Source: an uncultured Candidatus Melainabacteria bacterium (lineage in GTDB: Bacteria > Cyanobacteriota > Vampirovibrionia > Gastranaerophilales > Gastranaerophilaceae). Taken from it: DNA of 64,000 nt. Position 1 is the stretch's first letter, and every line of letters begins with the position of its first letter. The stretch is taken from positions 1-64,000 of the forward strand of contig CAKVLL010000004.1 of NCBI GenBank assembly GCA_934757255.1. Reading direction: 5' to 3'. Shown here one piece after another: positions 1 through 7,787 of the stretch. A program made the translations under genes and the position numbers. The notes under the pieces are model-generated. The model searched no databases, had not been told where the DNA came from, and was given only the letters and a program-made list of their open reading frames with translations.

Positions 1-1832
1 TTGAACATCGCGCGCATAGCAACTTCTGTTTTACCAAAACCAACATCTCCGCAAACAAGTCTGTCCATTGGATTAGGGCTTTCCATGTCAGCTTTGATTT
101 GATTAATAGATTTCAATTGGTCAGGAGTTTCGATGTATTCAAACGTGTCTTCCATCTCCAATTGTAAAGGTGAATCAGGCGCAAATTCAATGCCGGTTTT
201 CATTTTACGTCTTGCGTATAACCTTAATAAATCGTAAGCTATTGCTTCAACTTCCTTTTTAACCTTGGTTTTTGTGTTTTCCCAATCACTTCCGCCCATA
301 CGTGAAAGTTTTGGTTTAATTTGACCTGAACCGCGATAACGACAAAGCATATTGATTTGTTCTGCCGGAATATGCAATTTATCTTTATTTGCGTATTCTA
401 TTGTCAAATAATCTTTTAGTTGACCGTCAAATTCTTGTTTTGTCAGTCCTTTATAAACACCTACACCGTGAATAGAGTGGACAACATATTCACCTTCTTT
501 GATATCATTAATATTTTCAATGTATTCTGCTTTTTCTTTATAATGGCGTTTACGATTTGACGGAATATCCTTTTGACGTTTGTTAAAAAGTTCTCTATCA
601 GTAAGTAAAAGGATTTTACCGTCCCTTAGTTCTGTACCTTGAGAAGTAATATTTCTAATATAATTAATATCAAAAATATCATATTCTGCTAAAACCTCTT
701 TTACGCGCTCTTGAAAATCAGTTGCAATAGTAATTTGATAACCTTTGTGTTCTTGAAGGAATTTTGCAACAGCTTGTATATCAGCATCAAAAATTTGAAC
801 ATTTCTCGCGTCGATATCAATAACTTCGTTGTTTTCATCGGACAAAAAATTGTTTAAATAAATTTTTTGCATGCCGGCAGTTTTCTTAATAATTTCTTCC
901 CACGTGAAATGATTTATTTCTTTTAATGCGTAGATTTGATTAGTTTTTAAAGCTTCATTATAAGAATTTATAAAATTATCATCTATTTGTTGATACTTTG
1001 CCGAAACTTCCGCATATTCATCAAATACAATAATATAATCTTTGAAATAGTCCAAAATATTAACTAAATCAGAATTAAAATATGATTGATAAACATTTAT
1101 ACCTTCAAAATAACCTTCATTTTCAAATTGTTCTTTAAGCTCTTTTGGAAATTCATTTGGTGGATTATCAGGTAATACAAACTTGTAAAGCGGTCTAATG
1201 CTAACGGGCTCAGTTATTTTTTTGATTGATTTTTGTGTTTCATTATTAAAAAATCTTATGTCTACAATTTCATCACCCCAAAACTCAAGCCTGATAGGAT
1301 TTTCTTCCAGCGAATAAATATCGGCAATATCGCCTCTGATGCTGAATTCGCCAATATCAGAAACCATTGTTGAATGTTTGTAACCCAATTTAATCAAGCG
1401 ATGAAGTAAATCCGTTTGTGAAATGCTGTCACCGATTTTCAAACTAAATGAATTATCTTCAAAAAACTGTTCTGACGGAAATTTTTCCAAAAGGGTTTTT
1501 ACTGGCGTAAAAACAAGATTAGGCTTAGCTTCCAAAGTGTCAATTTGTTTTGCGTAGTCATATAGATTGCCGACTACAACTTCATAAGGCGAAACATTTT
1601 GGTAAGGTAATGTTTCTGCGCTTCGCTCAAATAATCGTTCCAAATCGGCAGAATATTTTAGAGCAGCTTGTTCTGTTGAAGTTACAAAAAGAACTTTTTT
1701 GTCCGATAATTTGCAGATATAATCAAGCAAAAGCAGACGGCTAAAAGTTGTTAGGCCCGTCAAAGTAAAGCTTTTTTCTTTTCTTATATTTCTTATCAGA
1801 TGGTCAAAAAATGATGCGTTCTCTAGTTTCAT
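1..1832 (-). CDS. mfd: Transcription-repair coupling factor Mfd, N-terminal 610 residues (3' end outside window)
   Basis: Mfd is a DNA translocase that removes stalled RNA polymerase from damaged template and recruits the UvrA nucleotide-excision machinery. The ATG at 1830-1832 opens a frame that runs off the left edge. The first ~350 residues fit the UvrB-like damage-recognition module. A CarD-like RNA-polymerase-interaction domain follows at about residues 445-510 (EYVVHSIHGVGVYKG). The translocase then begins and reaches Walker A, GDVGFGKT at residues 595-602, just before the window ends. The remaining ATPase motifs and the UvrA-binding tail must lie to the left. No strong Shine-Dalgarno is visible upstream, so the exact start is less certain than the identity. 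The next gene upstream is also on the minus strand but is separated by 324 bases of repeat-rich DNA, so mfd probably has its own promoter. Confidence 0.96.
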   Translation of the reverse strand, partial: MKLENASFFDHLIRNIRKEKSFTLTGLTTFSRLLLLDYICKLSDKKVLFVTSTEQAALKYSADLERLFERSAETLPYQNVSPYEVVVGNLYDYAKQIDTLEAKPNLVFTPVKTLLEKFPSEQFFEDNSFSLKIGDSISQTDLLHRLIKLGYKHSTMVSDIGEFSIRGDIADIYSLEENPIRLEFWGDEIVDIRFFNNETQKSIKKITEPVSIRPLYKFVLPDNPPNEFPKELKEQFENEGYFEGINVYQSYFNSDLVNILDYFKDYIIVFDEYAEVSAKYQQIDDNFINSYNEALKTNQIYALKEINHFTWEEIIKKTAGMQKIYLNNFLSDENNEVIDIDARNVQIFDADIQAVAKFLQEHKGYQITIATDFQERVKEVLAEYDIFDINYIRNITSQGTELRDGKILLLTDRELFNKRQKDIPSNRKRHYKEKAEYIENINDIKEGEYVVHSIHGVGVYKGLTKQEFDGQLKDYLTIEYANKDKLHIPAEQINMLCRYRGSGQIKPKLSRMGGSDWENTKTKVKKEVEAIAYDLLRLYARRKMKTGIEFAPDSPLQLEMEDTFEYIETPDQLKSINQIKADMESPNPMDRLVCGDVGFGKTEVAMRAMF

Positions 1833-1950
1833 AATCTTATTTTTGTCGTGTTGAATTTCAAGCGTTTGATTTGAGTTTAGACAAACAAGATTTTAACGTA
1901 AATATGAGAGTTTTTCAATTTGGTAATACTTTATTTTGAGTTAATAACGC

Positions 1951-2115
1951 AAAAAAGTTTGAATTTTATACCACCCTCATCAGGCTCCGCCAGCTTCTCC
2001 CCTCAAGGGAGAAGCGTGCAATCGCGCTAAATTAACGCATTTTAAGGCTTCGCTCTTGAGGGGAGAAGCTGGCGGAGCCTGATGAGGGTGGCATAGACAC
2101 ATAAAATACTTTATT
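1951..2115. repeat. Long inverted-repeat element, left copy
   Basis: The core is a perfect 37-bp inverted repeat: 1971-2007 is the exact reverse complement of 2055-2091, around a 47-base loop. It is G+C-rich in an AT-rich setting. The same unit, including 16-20 bases of flank on each side (starting AAAAAAGTTTGAATTTT at 1951), recurs in direct orientation at 2778-3075. The XRE/71-aa gene pair therefore lies between two direct copies. No transposase is nearby. The element resembles a REP/MITE-type non-autonomous repeat. Confidence 0.85.
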
Positions 2116-2120
2116 TAGAT

Positions 2121-2147
2121 TTAATGGTGCAAAAATTGCACCATTAA
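2121..2147. repeat. Perfect 12-bp palindrome with T tract (terminator-like)
   Basis: Arms TTAATGGTGCAA and TTGCACCATTAA surround an AAA loop, followed on the plus strand by six T residues. Close relatives occur at 2709-2735 and 4029-4053, each with a GTGCAA-AAAA-TTGCAC core. It could end minus-strand transcription from the adjacent 71-aa gene, but the T run suits the plus strand better. Its recurrence suggests a repeat family as well. Confidence 0.7.
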
Positions 2148-2156
2148 ATTTTTTGT

Positions 2157-2372
2157 TCATTCTTGATTTTGAATAATTAAATCTGTAATTCTTTCATAAC
2201 AAGCTATTGCTTTGTCAATTTTTTCTAAAAGAATTTCTAAATAGTTGTCAATATCTGTTTTTAAAATTTCATCGTTTTCATTTTCAAGTGCTTTTTGCAA
2301 AATCAGCATACAGCTTTTAATTTCTTTAAGTTCTAAACAAATATCTTTCAATTTATTTTCCATATAAGACAC
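2157..2372 (-). CDS. Small acidic helical protein of unknown function
   Basis: The 71-residue product is predicted to be almost entirely helical and rich in Glu, Lys, Ile and Leu (for example EIKSCMLILQKALENENDEI), with no signal peptide or membrane segment. I do not recognise the family. It is divergent from an XRE regulator; the two start codons are 106 bases apart, and repeats bracket the pair. That arrangement suggests a small regulated cassette, such as a regulator with its target or an antitoxin-like partner, but nothing in the sequence shows activity. A Shine-Dalgarno-like AGGAGTG lies close upstream of the start. Confidence 0.7.
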   Translation of the reverse strand: MSYMENKLKDICLELKEIKSCMLILQKALENENDEILKTDIDNYLEILLEKIDKAIACYERITDLIIQNQE

Positions 2373-2478
2373 TCCTTGGTGTTAGATTGGATACCAATAT
2401 AAAAAATCTATGAATTAGATAATATTGTGATGTATTACTTCATAGTGTTTATTCATATAGTACACGAAAATTTTATAT

Positions 2479-2703
2479 ATGCAAGGAGAATTTCCTAATT
2501 ATTACAATATAATATCAAACAATATAAAACATTTGCGAATCTCAAACGGACTTTCGCAAGAAAGTTTTGCTGAAAAATTGGGTTGTTCAAGAGAATACAT
2601 AAGCAGGCTTGAAAATTATCATGAACAAATCAGTTTACAAATGATATTAAATGTAAGTAAGGTTTTTAATATTAAACCTCAAACTTTTTTTGATGAAATG
2701 TAA
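2479..2703 (+). CDS. XRE-family helix-turn-helix regulator
   Basis: The 74-residue product is essentially one Cro/C1-type HTH domain. Helices 2 and 3 are visible around LSQESFAEKLGCSREYISRL (residues 25-44), followed by the usual fourth and fifth helices (MILNVSKVFNIKPQTFF). Proteins of this size are typically autoregulatory repressors in plasmid, phage or toxin-antitoxin modules. The AT-rich 106-base space to the divergent 71-aa gene is the likely operator and shared promoter region. No Shine-Dalgarno precedes the start at 2479. The gene ends just before a terminator-like palindrome at 2709-2735 and the right copy of the flanking repeat. Confidence 0.88.
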   Translation: MQGEFPNYYNIISNNIKHLRISNGLSQESFAEKLGCSREYISRLENYHEQISLQMILNVSKVFNIKPQTFFDEM

Positions 2704-3209
2704 AACTGTTAATTGTGCAAAAAATTGCACCCTATTTCTTAATAATTCTACCAAAATTGGAAATTGTTCTAATAAAGTAAAAAAGTTTGAATTTTTATCA
2801 CCCTTATCAGGCTCTGCCAGCTTGTCTTGGATTATTCGGGCGAGCATAACATTCCAATAACAACAAATCCTTACGGATTTTAGTAGTTATTTCCATGTTA
2901 TATGCTCTTACGGGTTTACTCGCTAACGCTCGACATCGCCCTACCGAAAATCCGCTCTCTTCTCAAGGGCGAAGCCGTCACTTGCGTCAATTTAACGCAT
3001 TCTACGGCTTCTCCCTTGAGGGGAGAAGCTGTCCGAAGGACTGATGAGGGTGGTTTAGATATATAAAATTAACTTTTATCCAAGCAAAAATACATTTGAC
3101 ATTATAAAAAATTAAATATTAAGTTTTGTAACAAAAACATAAGGCTTTGAAATTGCATCATTTTTAAATACTTTATATATATGTAAGATTTAAAGTAAGG
3201 TGAAATAAG
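2704..3209. other. Intergenic region: palindrome plus nested repeat, promoter for next gene
   Basis: No gene seen. It contains the GTGCAA/TTGCAC palindrome (2709-2735), the right copy of the long inverted-repeat element (2778-3075) and an extra palindromic segment nested in that copy (about 2824-2955). The last 130 bases are AT-rich and carry the Shine-Dalgarno AAGGTG at 3197-3202 for the 148-aa gene. Confidence 0.7.
2778..3075. repeat. Long inverted-repeat element, right copy, split by a nested insertion
   Basis: The left part (2778-2823) matches the start of the 1951-2115 element. The match then breaks at about 2824 and resumes near 2956 through 3075, including an intact right arm (3015-3053). 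The ~132 intervening bases have no counterpart in the left copy. They contain their own inverted segments (GCATAACAT near 2845 with ATGTTATATGC near 2897; AATCC-TTAC-GGATT near 2866), as expected of a second small palindromic element inserted into the first. Confidence 0.75.
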
Positions 3210-3656
3210 ATGGCAATCGCTAATTTACATGAAACATTAATGAGTTATAAGTTAAGACGCAATGCTCTTAACCTTAATATAACTGAATATCAAAGCCAAA
3301 AAACTCTTGCAACTTATTCTCAAGCTGATGCTCAATCTTTGAAGAGTCTAAAAGAAAGAGAAGTTAAATCTTATTTTAAAAATGTTTATGAAACAGACCA
3401 AGCTAATGGTGGCGAACATTTATATGATGATTATAATGATTATACAGAAATTCCAGATTTTGAAGAAGAAATTGATAAAATCACAGCTGATTTCCAAGAC
3501 CAACTTGCAGAATTAACAGCGTGGGAAACTCAGTTGGACTCTCAAATCACAACAGCTAGTGCTGAATTAGAAGAAGTTAACGTGTATATTGACTCTGTTA
3601 AATCTATGCTTACAAATAACATTTCTGAAGACTTTAATTACGGATTGAATGGCTAA
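3210..3656 (+). CDS. Hypothetical coiled-coil protein, 148 aa
   Basis: I do not recognise the family. The protein is acidic, lacks a signal peptide and is largely helical. An N-terminal helix (residues 1-45) is followed by a Tyr/Asp-rich stretch (about 68-85) and a C-terminal coiled coil (about 85-140) with regular Leu, Ile and Ala spacing. The AAGGTG ribosome-binding site sits 7 bases before the start and a strong intrinsic terminator follows the stop, so it is a well-defined monocistronic gene. The architecture would suit a structural or assembly role, but this is only inference. Confidence 0.75.
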   Translation: MAIANLHETLMSYKLRRNALNLNITEYQSQKTLATYSQADAQSLKSLKEREVKSYFKNVYETDQANGGEHLYDDYNDYTEIPDFEEEIDKITADFQDQLAELTAWETQLDSQITTASAELEEVNVYIDSVKSMLTNNISEDFNYGLNG

Positions 3657-3664
3657 TAAAATAG

Positions 3665-3695
3665 GTCTTGGTTCTAAAAACCAAGACTTTTTTTA
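3665..3695 (+). terminator. Intrinsic terminator of the 148-aa gene
   Basis: A 9-bp perfect stem, GTCTTGGTT (3665-3673) with AACCAAGAC (3679-3687), is followed directly by a run of eight T residues, 9 bases after the stop codon. Confidence 0.93.
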
Positions 3696-4159
3696 TTTTT
3701 TATTTTATAGATGTCCTTTTCTTTCTCTTTATTTGCGAGGCAAAGAGAAAGAAAAGGACCAAAAGAAAGAGAAAGCACGCCATCGCTTCCTACAACCTTA
3801 CGGTTGTTTATTTTAACAGGCAGAGCCTGCACTTTCTCGCTCGCTAAAATACGCTCGCGGCGCGATTGTCGTTCATTTTATGTTTCAAACGTTGGCGGTT
3901 ATTCCCTCTCAGGGGGAGAGGGCTAGAGTGAGGGGTTTACAAAACACCAAGCAAACATCTTTTATTTTAAAATAAACAGCCTCACGCCTAGAACCCTCTC
4001 CCGAAAATCTAAGTTTCGAGCCTTAAAGTTAATGGTGCAAAAAATTGCACCCTACTTTTTTCAATGGAAAATTGAAAGTGGAAAATGGAAAATTGTTTTA
4101 AATAATTTTCAATTGTCCATTATCCATTTTCCATTGAAAAAAGCACCATTAACTTTTTA
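3696..4159. repeat. Repeat-rich intergenic region with several palindromes
   Basis: No gene is supported. Elements in order: a 17-bp perfect inverted repeat (3714-3730 with 3742-3758, an A/G versus T/C strand-biased stem); a G+C-rich stretch; an element at 3901-3943 with CCCTCTC/GAGAGGG arms; a partial copy of the 43-bp core (around 3992-4020, TCTAAGTTTCG); the GGTGCAA/TTGCACC palindrome (4034-4051); and an imperfect inverted repeat whose outer arms are about 4054-4073 and 4126-4145. The last lies just past the stop of the minus-strand permease and could act as its terminator. Confidence 0.7.
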
Positions 4160-5476
4160 TTAACCAAAAATCCAAATTCCAATCAACGCAAACAATATTA
4201 AAGCAATGTTGTAATGCAAAAATGTTGGAATGCATGTATCAAAAATATGATTATGTTGTCCATCTGCATTCAAACCGGCTGTCGGTCCCAACGTTGTGTC
4301 AGAAGCAGGAGAACCGGCATCGCCCAAAGCCGCTGCCGCAGCCAAAAGTACCACTATCTGTTGTGGATTAAATCCTAAATGTGTACAAACAGGAATAAAC
4401 AGAACTGCTAAAATAGGAATTGTACCAAAAGAAGTACCGATTCCGATTGTTATAAATAATCCGATAATTAAGATTACCAGTGATGTTAGAATAATATTGT
4501 TTGGTAAAATTCCGATAACAAGATTAACGAGAGAATCAATCGCACCTGTTTCTTTCAGGACTGACGCAAATCCGGCTGCAACAAGCATCACAAAGGCTAT
4601 ATAACCCATCAAATATATGCCTTCGTTCATCATGTGATCCATTTTATCTTGCGGAATTACGCCGAAAGAGAAAATAATTCCTAAGCCGACTAATGCGCCA
4701 AGTGGTAGTGATTGGGTTAACAACTGAACGACAAATGTAGCAATCGCCGCTAAGATTACAACATAGTGTCTTTTTCGGAATTTACCTTCACTATGAGGCA
4801 TATTTGCAATTTGCTTATCTTCATATATTCTAGGCTTACGATAAGTTATAAAAACTGCTACTAAAAGCCCTACAAGCATGCCTAATCCGAGTATAGAAGT
4901 AGATTTCCAAATTTCGCTTCTTAAGACTTGCACTCCGTTTTGAGTCATATTATCAGCTATTAAATTTTGAAAAATCAAACCAAATCCTGCCGGTATCGCA
5001 ATATAAGGCATTTTTAAACCAAACGCTAAAACACAAGCCACTGCGCGCCTGTCAATTTCAAGTTTATTCATTATTTTTAATAATGGCGGAATGATTATGG
5101 GAATAAACGCAATATGAATCGGCACTATGTTTTGAGATGCCATAGCTATAAGCGTCAAAATACCAAGCAAAACAAACTTTTTCCCTGCAACAACCTCTGT
5201 AATTTTTCTTGATAAAACATCCGTAAAACCTGAATGTGCCATTGTTGCAGCAAAAGCTCCAAGCAAAATATAACTCAAAGCTGTTTCAGAGTTTCCACCC
5301 ATACCGGAAATAAACACGTCCATGATTTTTTGGATATGCATGCCGGAAACTAGCCCAGCAACAATCGTTGAAATGATTATTGCAAGCAAAACATTCACTT
5401 TTCGAATACACAAAACACATAATAGAAATACGGCAACTAAAGCAGGGTTTAAACATAGTTGTTGCAATATAGTCAT
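4160..5476 (-). CDS. YuiF/NhaC-type Na+/H+ antiporter-family permease
   Basis: This 438-residue integral membrane protein has about a dozen hydrophobic segments. It looks like the predicted permease family that includes Bacillus YuiF, within the wider ion-transporter superfamily with NhaC. Characteristic stretches are the paired Gly/Pro loops (IAMASQNIVPIHIAFIPIII, residues ~112-131) and, near the C-terminus, ALGDAGSPASDTTLGPT, a signature-type loop. The substrate is not settled by sequence; the family includes Na+/H+ exchange and histidine-uptake candidates. It overlaps the 100-aa gene upstream by one base (TAATG), implying translational coupling, and is last in a minus-strand run. Confidence 0.85.
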   Translation of the reverse strand: MTILQQLCLNPALVAVFLLCVLCIRKVNVLLAIIISTIVAGLVSGMHIQKIMDVFISGMGGNSETALSYILLGAFAATMAHSGFTDVLSRKITEVVAGKKFVLLGILTLIAMASQNIVPIHIAFIPIIIPPLLKIMNKLEIDRRAVACVLAFGLKMPYIAIPAGFGLIFQNLIADNMTQNGVQVLRSEIWKSTSILGLGMLVGLLVAVFITYRKPRIYEDKQIANMPHSEGKFRKRHYVVILAAIATFVVQLLTQSLPLGALVGLGIIFSFGVIPQDKMDHMMNEGIYLMGYIAFVMLVAAGFASVLKETGAIDSLVNLVIGILPNNIILTSLVILIIGLFITIGIGTSFGTIPILAVLFIPVCTHLGFNPQQIVVLLAAAAALGDAGSPASDTTLGPTAGLNADGQHNHIFDTCIPTFLHYNIALILFALIGIWIFG

Positions 5477-5778
5477 TATCTAGCTTCTTCTTCCTGTAAT
5501 AAATTTATTAAATCCAAAGCAACTTCTTTTTGTAACTCTTCTGGAAGTGATTTTAGGTATTCAAAAGACTCTGCAATTTTTTGATCAGTATCGTACCAAC
5601 GTCTAAGAACGTATGTAAAAGCGTCTGTTAATATATTATCCGCCAAATCAATCCCGTTATCTTTTGATTTTTTTACAATCAAATCAGCACATTTATACTG
5701 CGTCATAATATTAGCATTGCGCATAAGACTAACTGCTAAGCTAACTGTAGGATCAATATCATACCAACGTTTATACAT
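5476..5778 (-). CDS. Hypothetical helical protein, 100 aa, coupled to the permease
   Basis: Function not recognised. The sequence holds two similar halves, each starting with an aromatic motif followed by Asp-Thr or Asp-Pro: KRWYDIDPTVSLAVSLMRN at residues 3-21 and RRWYDTDQKIAESFEYLKS at residues 59-77, so it is an internal duplication. It has no signal peptide or membrane segment and ends in EEEAR. A good ribosome-binding site (AAAGGTG) lies 5 bases before the start. Its stop overlaps the permease start by one base, so it is probably co-expressed with the transporter and may be a cytosolic accessory to it. Confidence 0.75.
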   Translation of the reverse strand: MYKRWYDIDPTVSLAVSLMRNANIMTQYKCADLIVKKSKDNGIDLADNILTDAFTYVLRRWYDTDQKIAESFEYLKSLPEELQKEVALDLINLLQEEEAR

Positions 5779-5815
5779 ACAAACACCTTTTTCTTTTTAT
5801 AGTATAGTTTTTAAG

Positions 5816-6103
5816 TCATTTTGTCAATTCAGAGATTATATTTTTTTTCTTTTCTTCATCTTTAATTGAAAATAAAAGAGTTTTTTCTTTTGAAGTGTCA
5901 CCTTTAACAATTTCTATACTTGTTTTAGGAACTTTAAATCTCTTTGATAAAAATTCGACAAGAGCCTTATTCGCTTTATTTTCAATCGGCTGAGCCGTAA
6001 CTTTTACCTTGATAAATTCATCTTCAATTATCAAATCATTTTTAGAAGAATTCGGAACAATTTTAATCCTAATTAACAAGCCCTCAGAAGTTTCTTTTAT
6101 CAT
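5816..6103 (-). CDS. DUF167 (YggU-like) family protein
   Basis: The 95-residue product matches the small conserved DUF167 family: an N-terminal beta strand region (LLIRIKIVPNSSKNDLI), then the hallmark VKVTAQPIENKANKALVEFLS (about residues 33-53), then SIEIVKGDTSKEKTL. The biochemical role is unknown, although the family is widespread. It overlaps the upstream methyltransferase by four bases (ATGA), so the two are translationally coupled. The Lys-rich C-terminus is typical of this genome's base composition. Confidence 0.92.
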   Translation of the reverse strand: MIKETSEGLLIRIKIVPNSSKNDLIIEDEFIKVKVTAQPIENKANKALVEFLSKRFKVPKTSIEIVKGDTSKEKTLLFSIKDEEKKKNIISELTK

Positions 6104-6975
6104 ACTTTTTGAAATACCATCACATATTCATGCTTAAAAATATAGAAACCGCCGGCTAAAGCTCTGTATCTCCAAAGATTTGCGGTCTTTCCTTTAGCTC
6201 TTTCATTGCCTTGCATATCTTTAATAATAATAGCTTTAGTTATAAAACCTAACTTGTTCATTCTTGCCATGCATTCAAAACCAAGAGGAATGTGTTGAGA
6301 ATTTGCGTACTTATCACCAATAATCAAGCATGCAAAACGTCCTTTTTCTAAAAGATCATAGCCGTTTTTTGCAACTTTTTCGAACAAATCATAAAATTCT
6401 TCTGTTGTTGCACAGTTAGACAAGTCTTCTTTCTTATCAGAAAATTTGATAATATCATCATAAGGCGGATGAAGCATTAATAGTTGCGCTTGTTTTCTAC
6501 CCATAATGTCAAGTCTTGCTTGAACTTTTTCTTTTGCTAATTCGCTTGCCGAATCGGCGCAAATAATATTAACATCAGTTACAAGTTGTTTTGGGGTGAA
6601 TTTTTCTGAAACAGCTTCTGCTAATTCATCTTTAAGTTCAACACCAATACAGCGTCTATTCATATTTATAGCTTCAATTCCTGATGTTCCAGAACCGAAA
6701 AACAAATCAAGAACTATATCGTTTTTCTTTGTATAACGTTCATAAATTTGTTGAGCAATTTGCGGAATGTAGTTGCCGTGATATTCGTTAGAATGTCCGC
6801 CTTCTTTTAAACGATTAGGAAATTCCCATAAAGTATCAGTTTTAACATGCTCATAATCACGCCATTTTTTTAAGTTAATATCACTATAAGCAGTGGTTTT
6901 CACAGCACTATCATCAACAACCTTTAGAGCTGAGTTTTTTACAACTTTTTTCTCTTTTAAATTCGATTTAACCAT
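6100..6975 (-). CDS. Orphan DNA methyltransferase (N4/N6 amino-methylase type)
   Basis: The 291-residue protein has an AdoMet-binding motif I, LDLFFGSGT (residues 89-97), followed by a motif IV candidate, MLHPPYDD (167-174). Such enzymes methylate the exocyclic amino group of adenine or cytosine. The catalytic tetrapeptide reads HPPY rather than the common D/N/S-PPY, so the chemistry is not certain. I prefer the ATG at 6975, because GGGGAGAG lies just 5' of it. An alternative ATG at 6987 would add four residues, and a TATATG box six bases before it leaves leaderless initiation possible there. No restriction endonuclease or specificity gene is adjacent, so it may serve in regulation or as an anti-restriction orphan. 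Confidence 0.82.
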   Translation of the reverse strand: MVKSNLKEKKVVKNSALKVVDDSAVKTTAYSDINLKKWRDYEHVKTDTLWEFPNRLKEGGHSNEYHGNYIPQIAQQIYERYTKKNDIVLDLFFGSGTSGIEAINMNRRCIGVELKDELAEAVSEKFTPKQLVTDVNIICADSASELAKEKVQARLDIMGRKQAQLLMLHPPYDDIIKFSDKKEDLSNCATTEEFYDLFEKVAKNGYDLLEKGRFACLIIGDKYANSQHIPLGFECMARMNKLGFITKAIIIKDMQGNERAKGKTANLWRYRALAGGFYIFKHEYVMVFQKV

Positions 6976-6987
6976 ATCTCTCCCCAT

Positions 6988-7145
6988 TCAATACATATAG
7001 TTTAAAGTATTGATTAAAATTTGCAATCAAATAAATAGAGGATTTTTATAAAAATACATGCATTTTCAAAGTTATGCAAAATTGTTTATATAAAAAACAG
7101 CTAAATTCTTGCAATTATATCATATTTTCTGATATCATATATAGT
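6988..7145. promoter_or_regulatory. Divergent promoter region between methyltransferase and sigma-factor genes
   Basis: For the plus-strand sigma gene, TTGCAA (7109-7114) and TATCAT (7133-7138) are separated by 18 bases; the hexamer ends 7 bases before the chosen ATG. For the minus strand, TATATG lies close to the methyltransferase start. There is no Shine-Dalgarno in front of the sigma start. Confidence 0.55.
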
Positions 7146-7787
7146 ATGAAAGATTTGGAGTCTATAAATAAGAATAGAGAAGAACGTGCGAATTTGGCTC
7201 AATATAGTGAATTAATTGAAACTATATCTAAAGTTGAGTATAAAAAATTCTCAAATTTGGGTTTGATTGACCTTTCAGAAGTTATAAGCTTGGCGAATTA
7301 CACCGTATACTATTTAGTAAACAATTCTAAAAACAAAGACTTATATACGACAGCTTATTTAACCAAGGCTATAAAATGGGCAATTAGAAATGAGATGCGT
7401 CGTCGTTACAAATGGCATGTTATGAAAAATCAAGATTCTTCTGAGCAGGAAAAAATCAAAGATGCCGTTTATAAGACTATTCTTTCAATTGATGAAATGG
7501 CAGACGCTGAAAATCCAACAATTATAAAAGATAACCACAGAACTCCTGAAGAAAAAGCAGAAATAGTCGAATTAAAGCACAGGATTTGTGAAGTTATGAA
7601 AAAACTTTCACAAAGAGAACAAGATTTGATTGAAGCTAAATATTTTTACGATAAAAAGCTAAAAGATATATCGGCAGAATTTAATATATCACAATCGAGA
7701 ATATCAAGAATTATTCAAAACGCTTTAGACAAAATAAAAAAAGAACTTTTAAAACAGGAAGAATTAAATAATGAAAACAATTTTTGA
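7146..7787 (+). CDS. Sigma-70 family RNA polymerase sigma factor
   Basis: The 213-residue protein directs RNA polymerase to alternative promoters. Region 2 is recognisable in GLIDLSEVISLANYTVYYLV and the following YLTKAIKWAIRNEMRRRY, the -10 recognition and core-binding part. Region 4 is at the C-terminus (LSQREQDLIEAKYFYDKKL, then DISAEFNISQSRISRIIQNA), the -35-binding HTH. Region 3 is short. The size and layout resemble FliA/SigF-type group 3 factors, but the subclass is uncertain. I start it at the ATG at 7146, not a distal in-frame ATG at 7074, because a promoter-like pair ends just before it. The gene overlaps gcvPB by 17 bases. Confidence 0.88.
   Translation: MKDLESINKNREERANLAQYSELIETISKVEYKKFSNLGLIDLSEVISLANYTVYYLVNNSKNKDLYTTAYLTKAIKWAIRNEMRRRYKWHVMKNQDSSEQEKIKDAVYKTILSIDEMADAENPTIIKDNHRTPEEKAEIVELKHRICEVMKKLSQREQDLIEAKYFYDKKLKDISAEFNISQSRISRIIQNALDKIKKELLKQEELNNENNF

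Larger units (their letters stand above)
1833..2156. other. Intergenic region occupied by repeats
   Basis: No convincing gene. The stretch holds the left copy of a long repeat (1951-2115) and a perfect short palindrome (2121-2147), described separately. The bases next to mfd (1833-1950) are AT-rich and presumably contain its promoter, but no clear -35/-10 pair could be fixed. Confidence 0.6.

Noticed and set aside
3711..3926. A 71-codon plus-strand frame
   Set aside because: Lies wholly within palindromic repeats, is rich in Arg/Ser from repeat sequence and lacks a ribosome-binding site.
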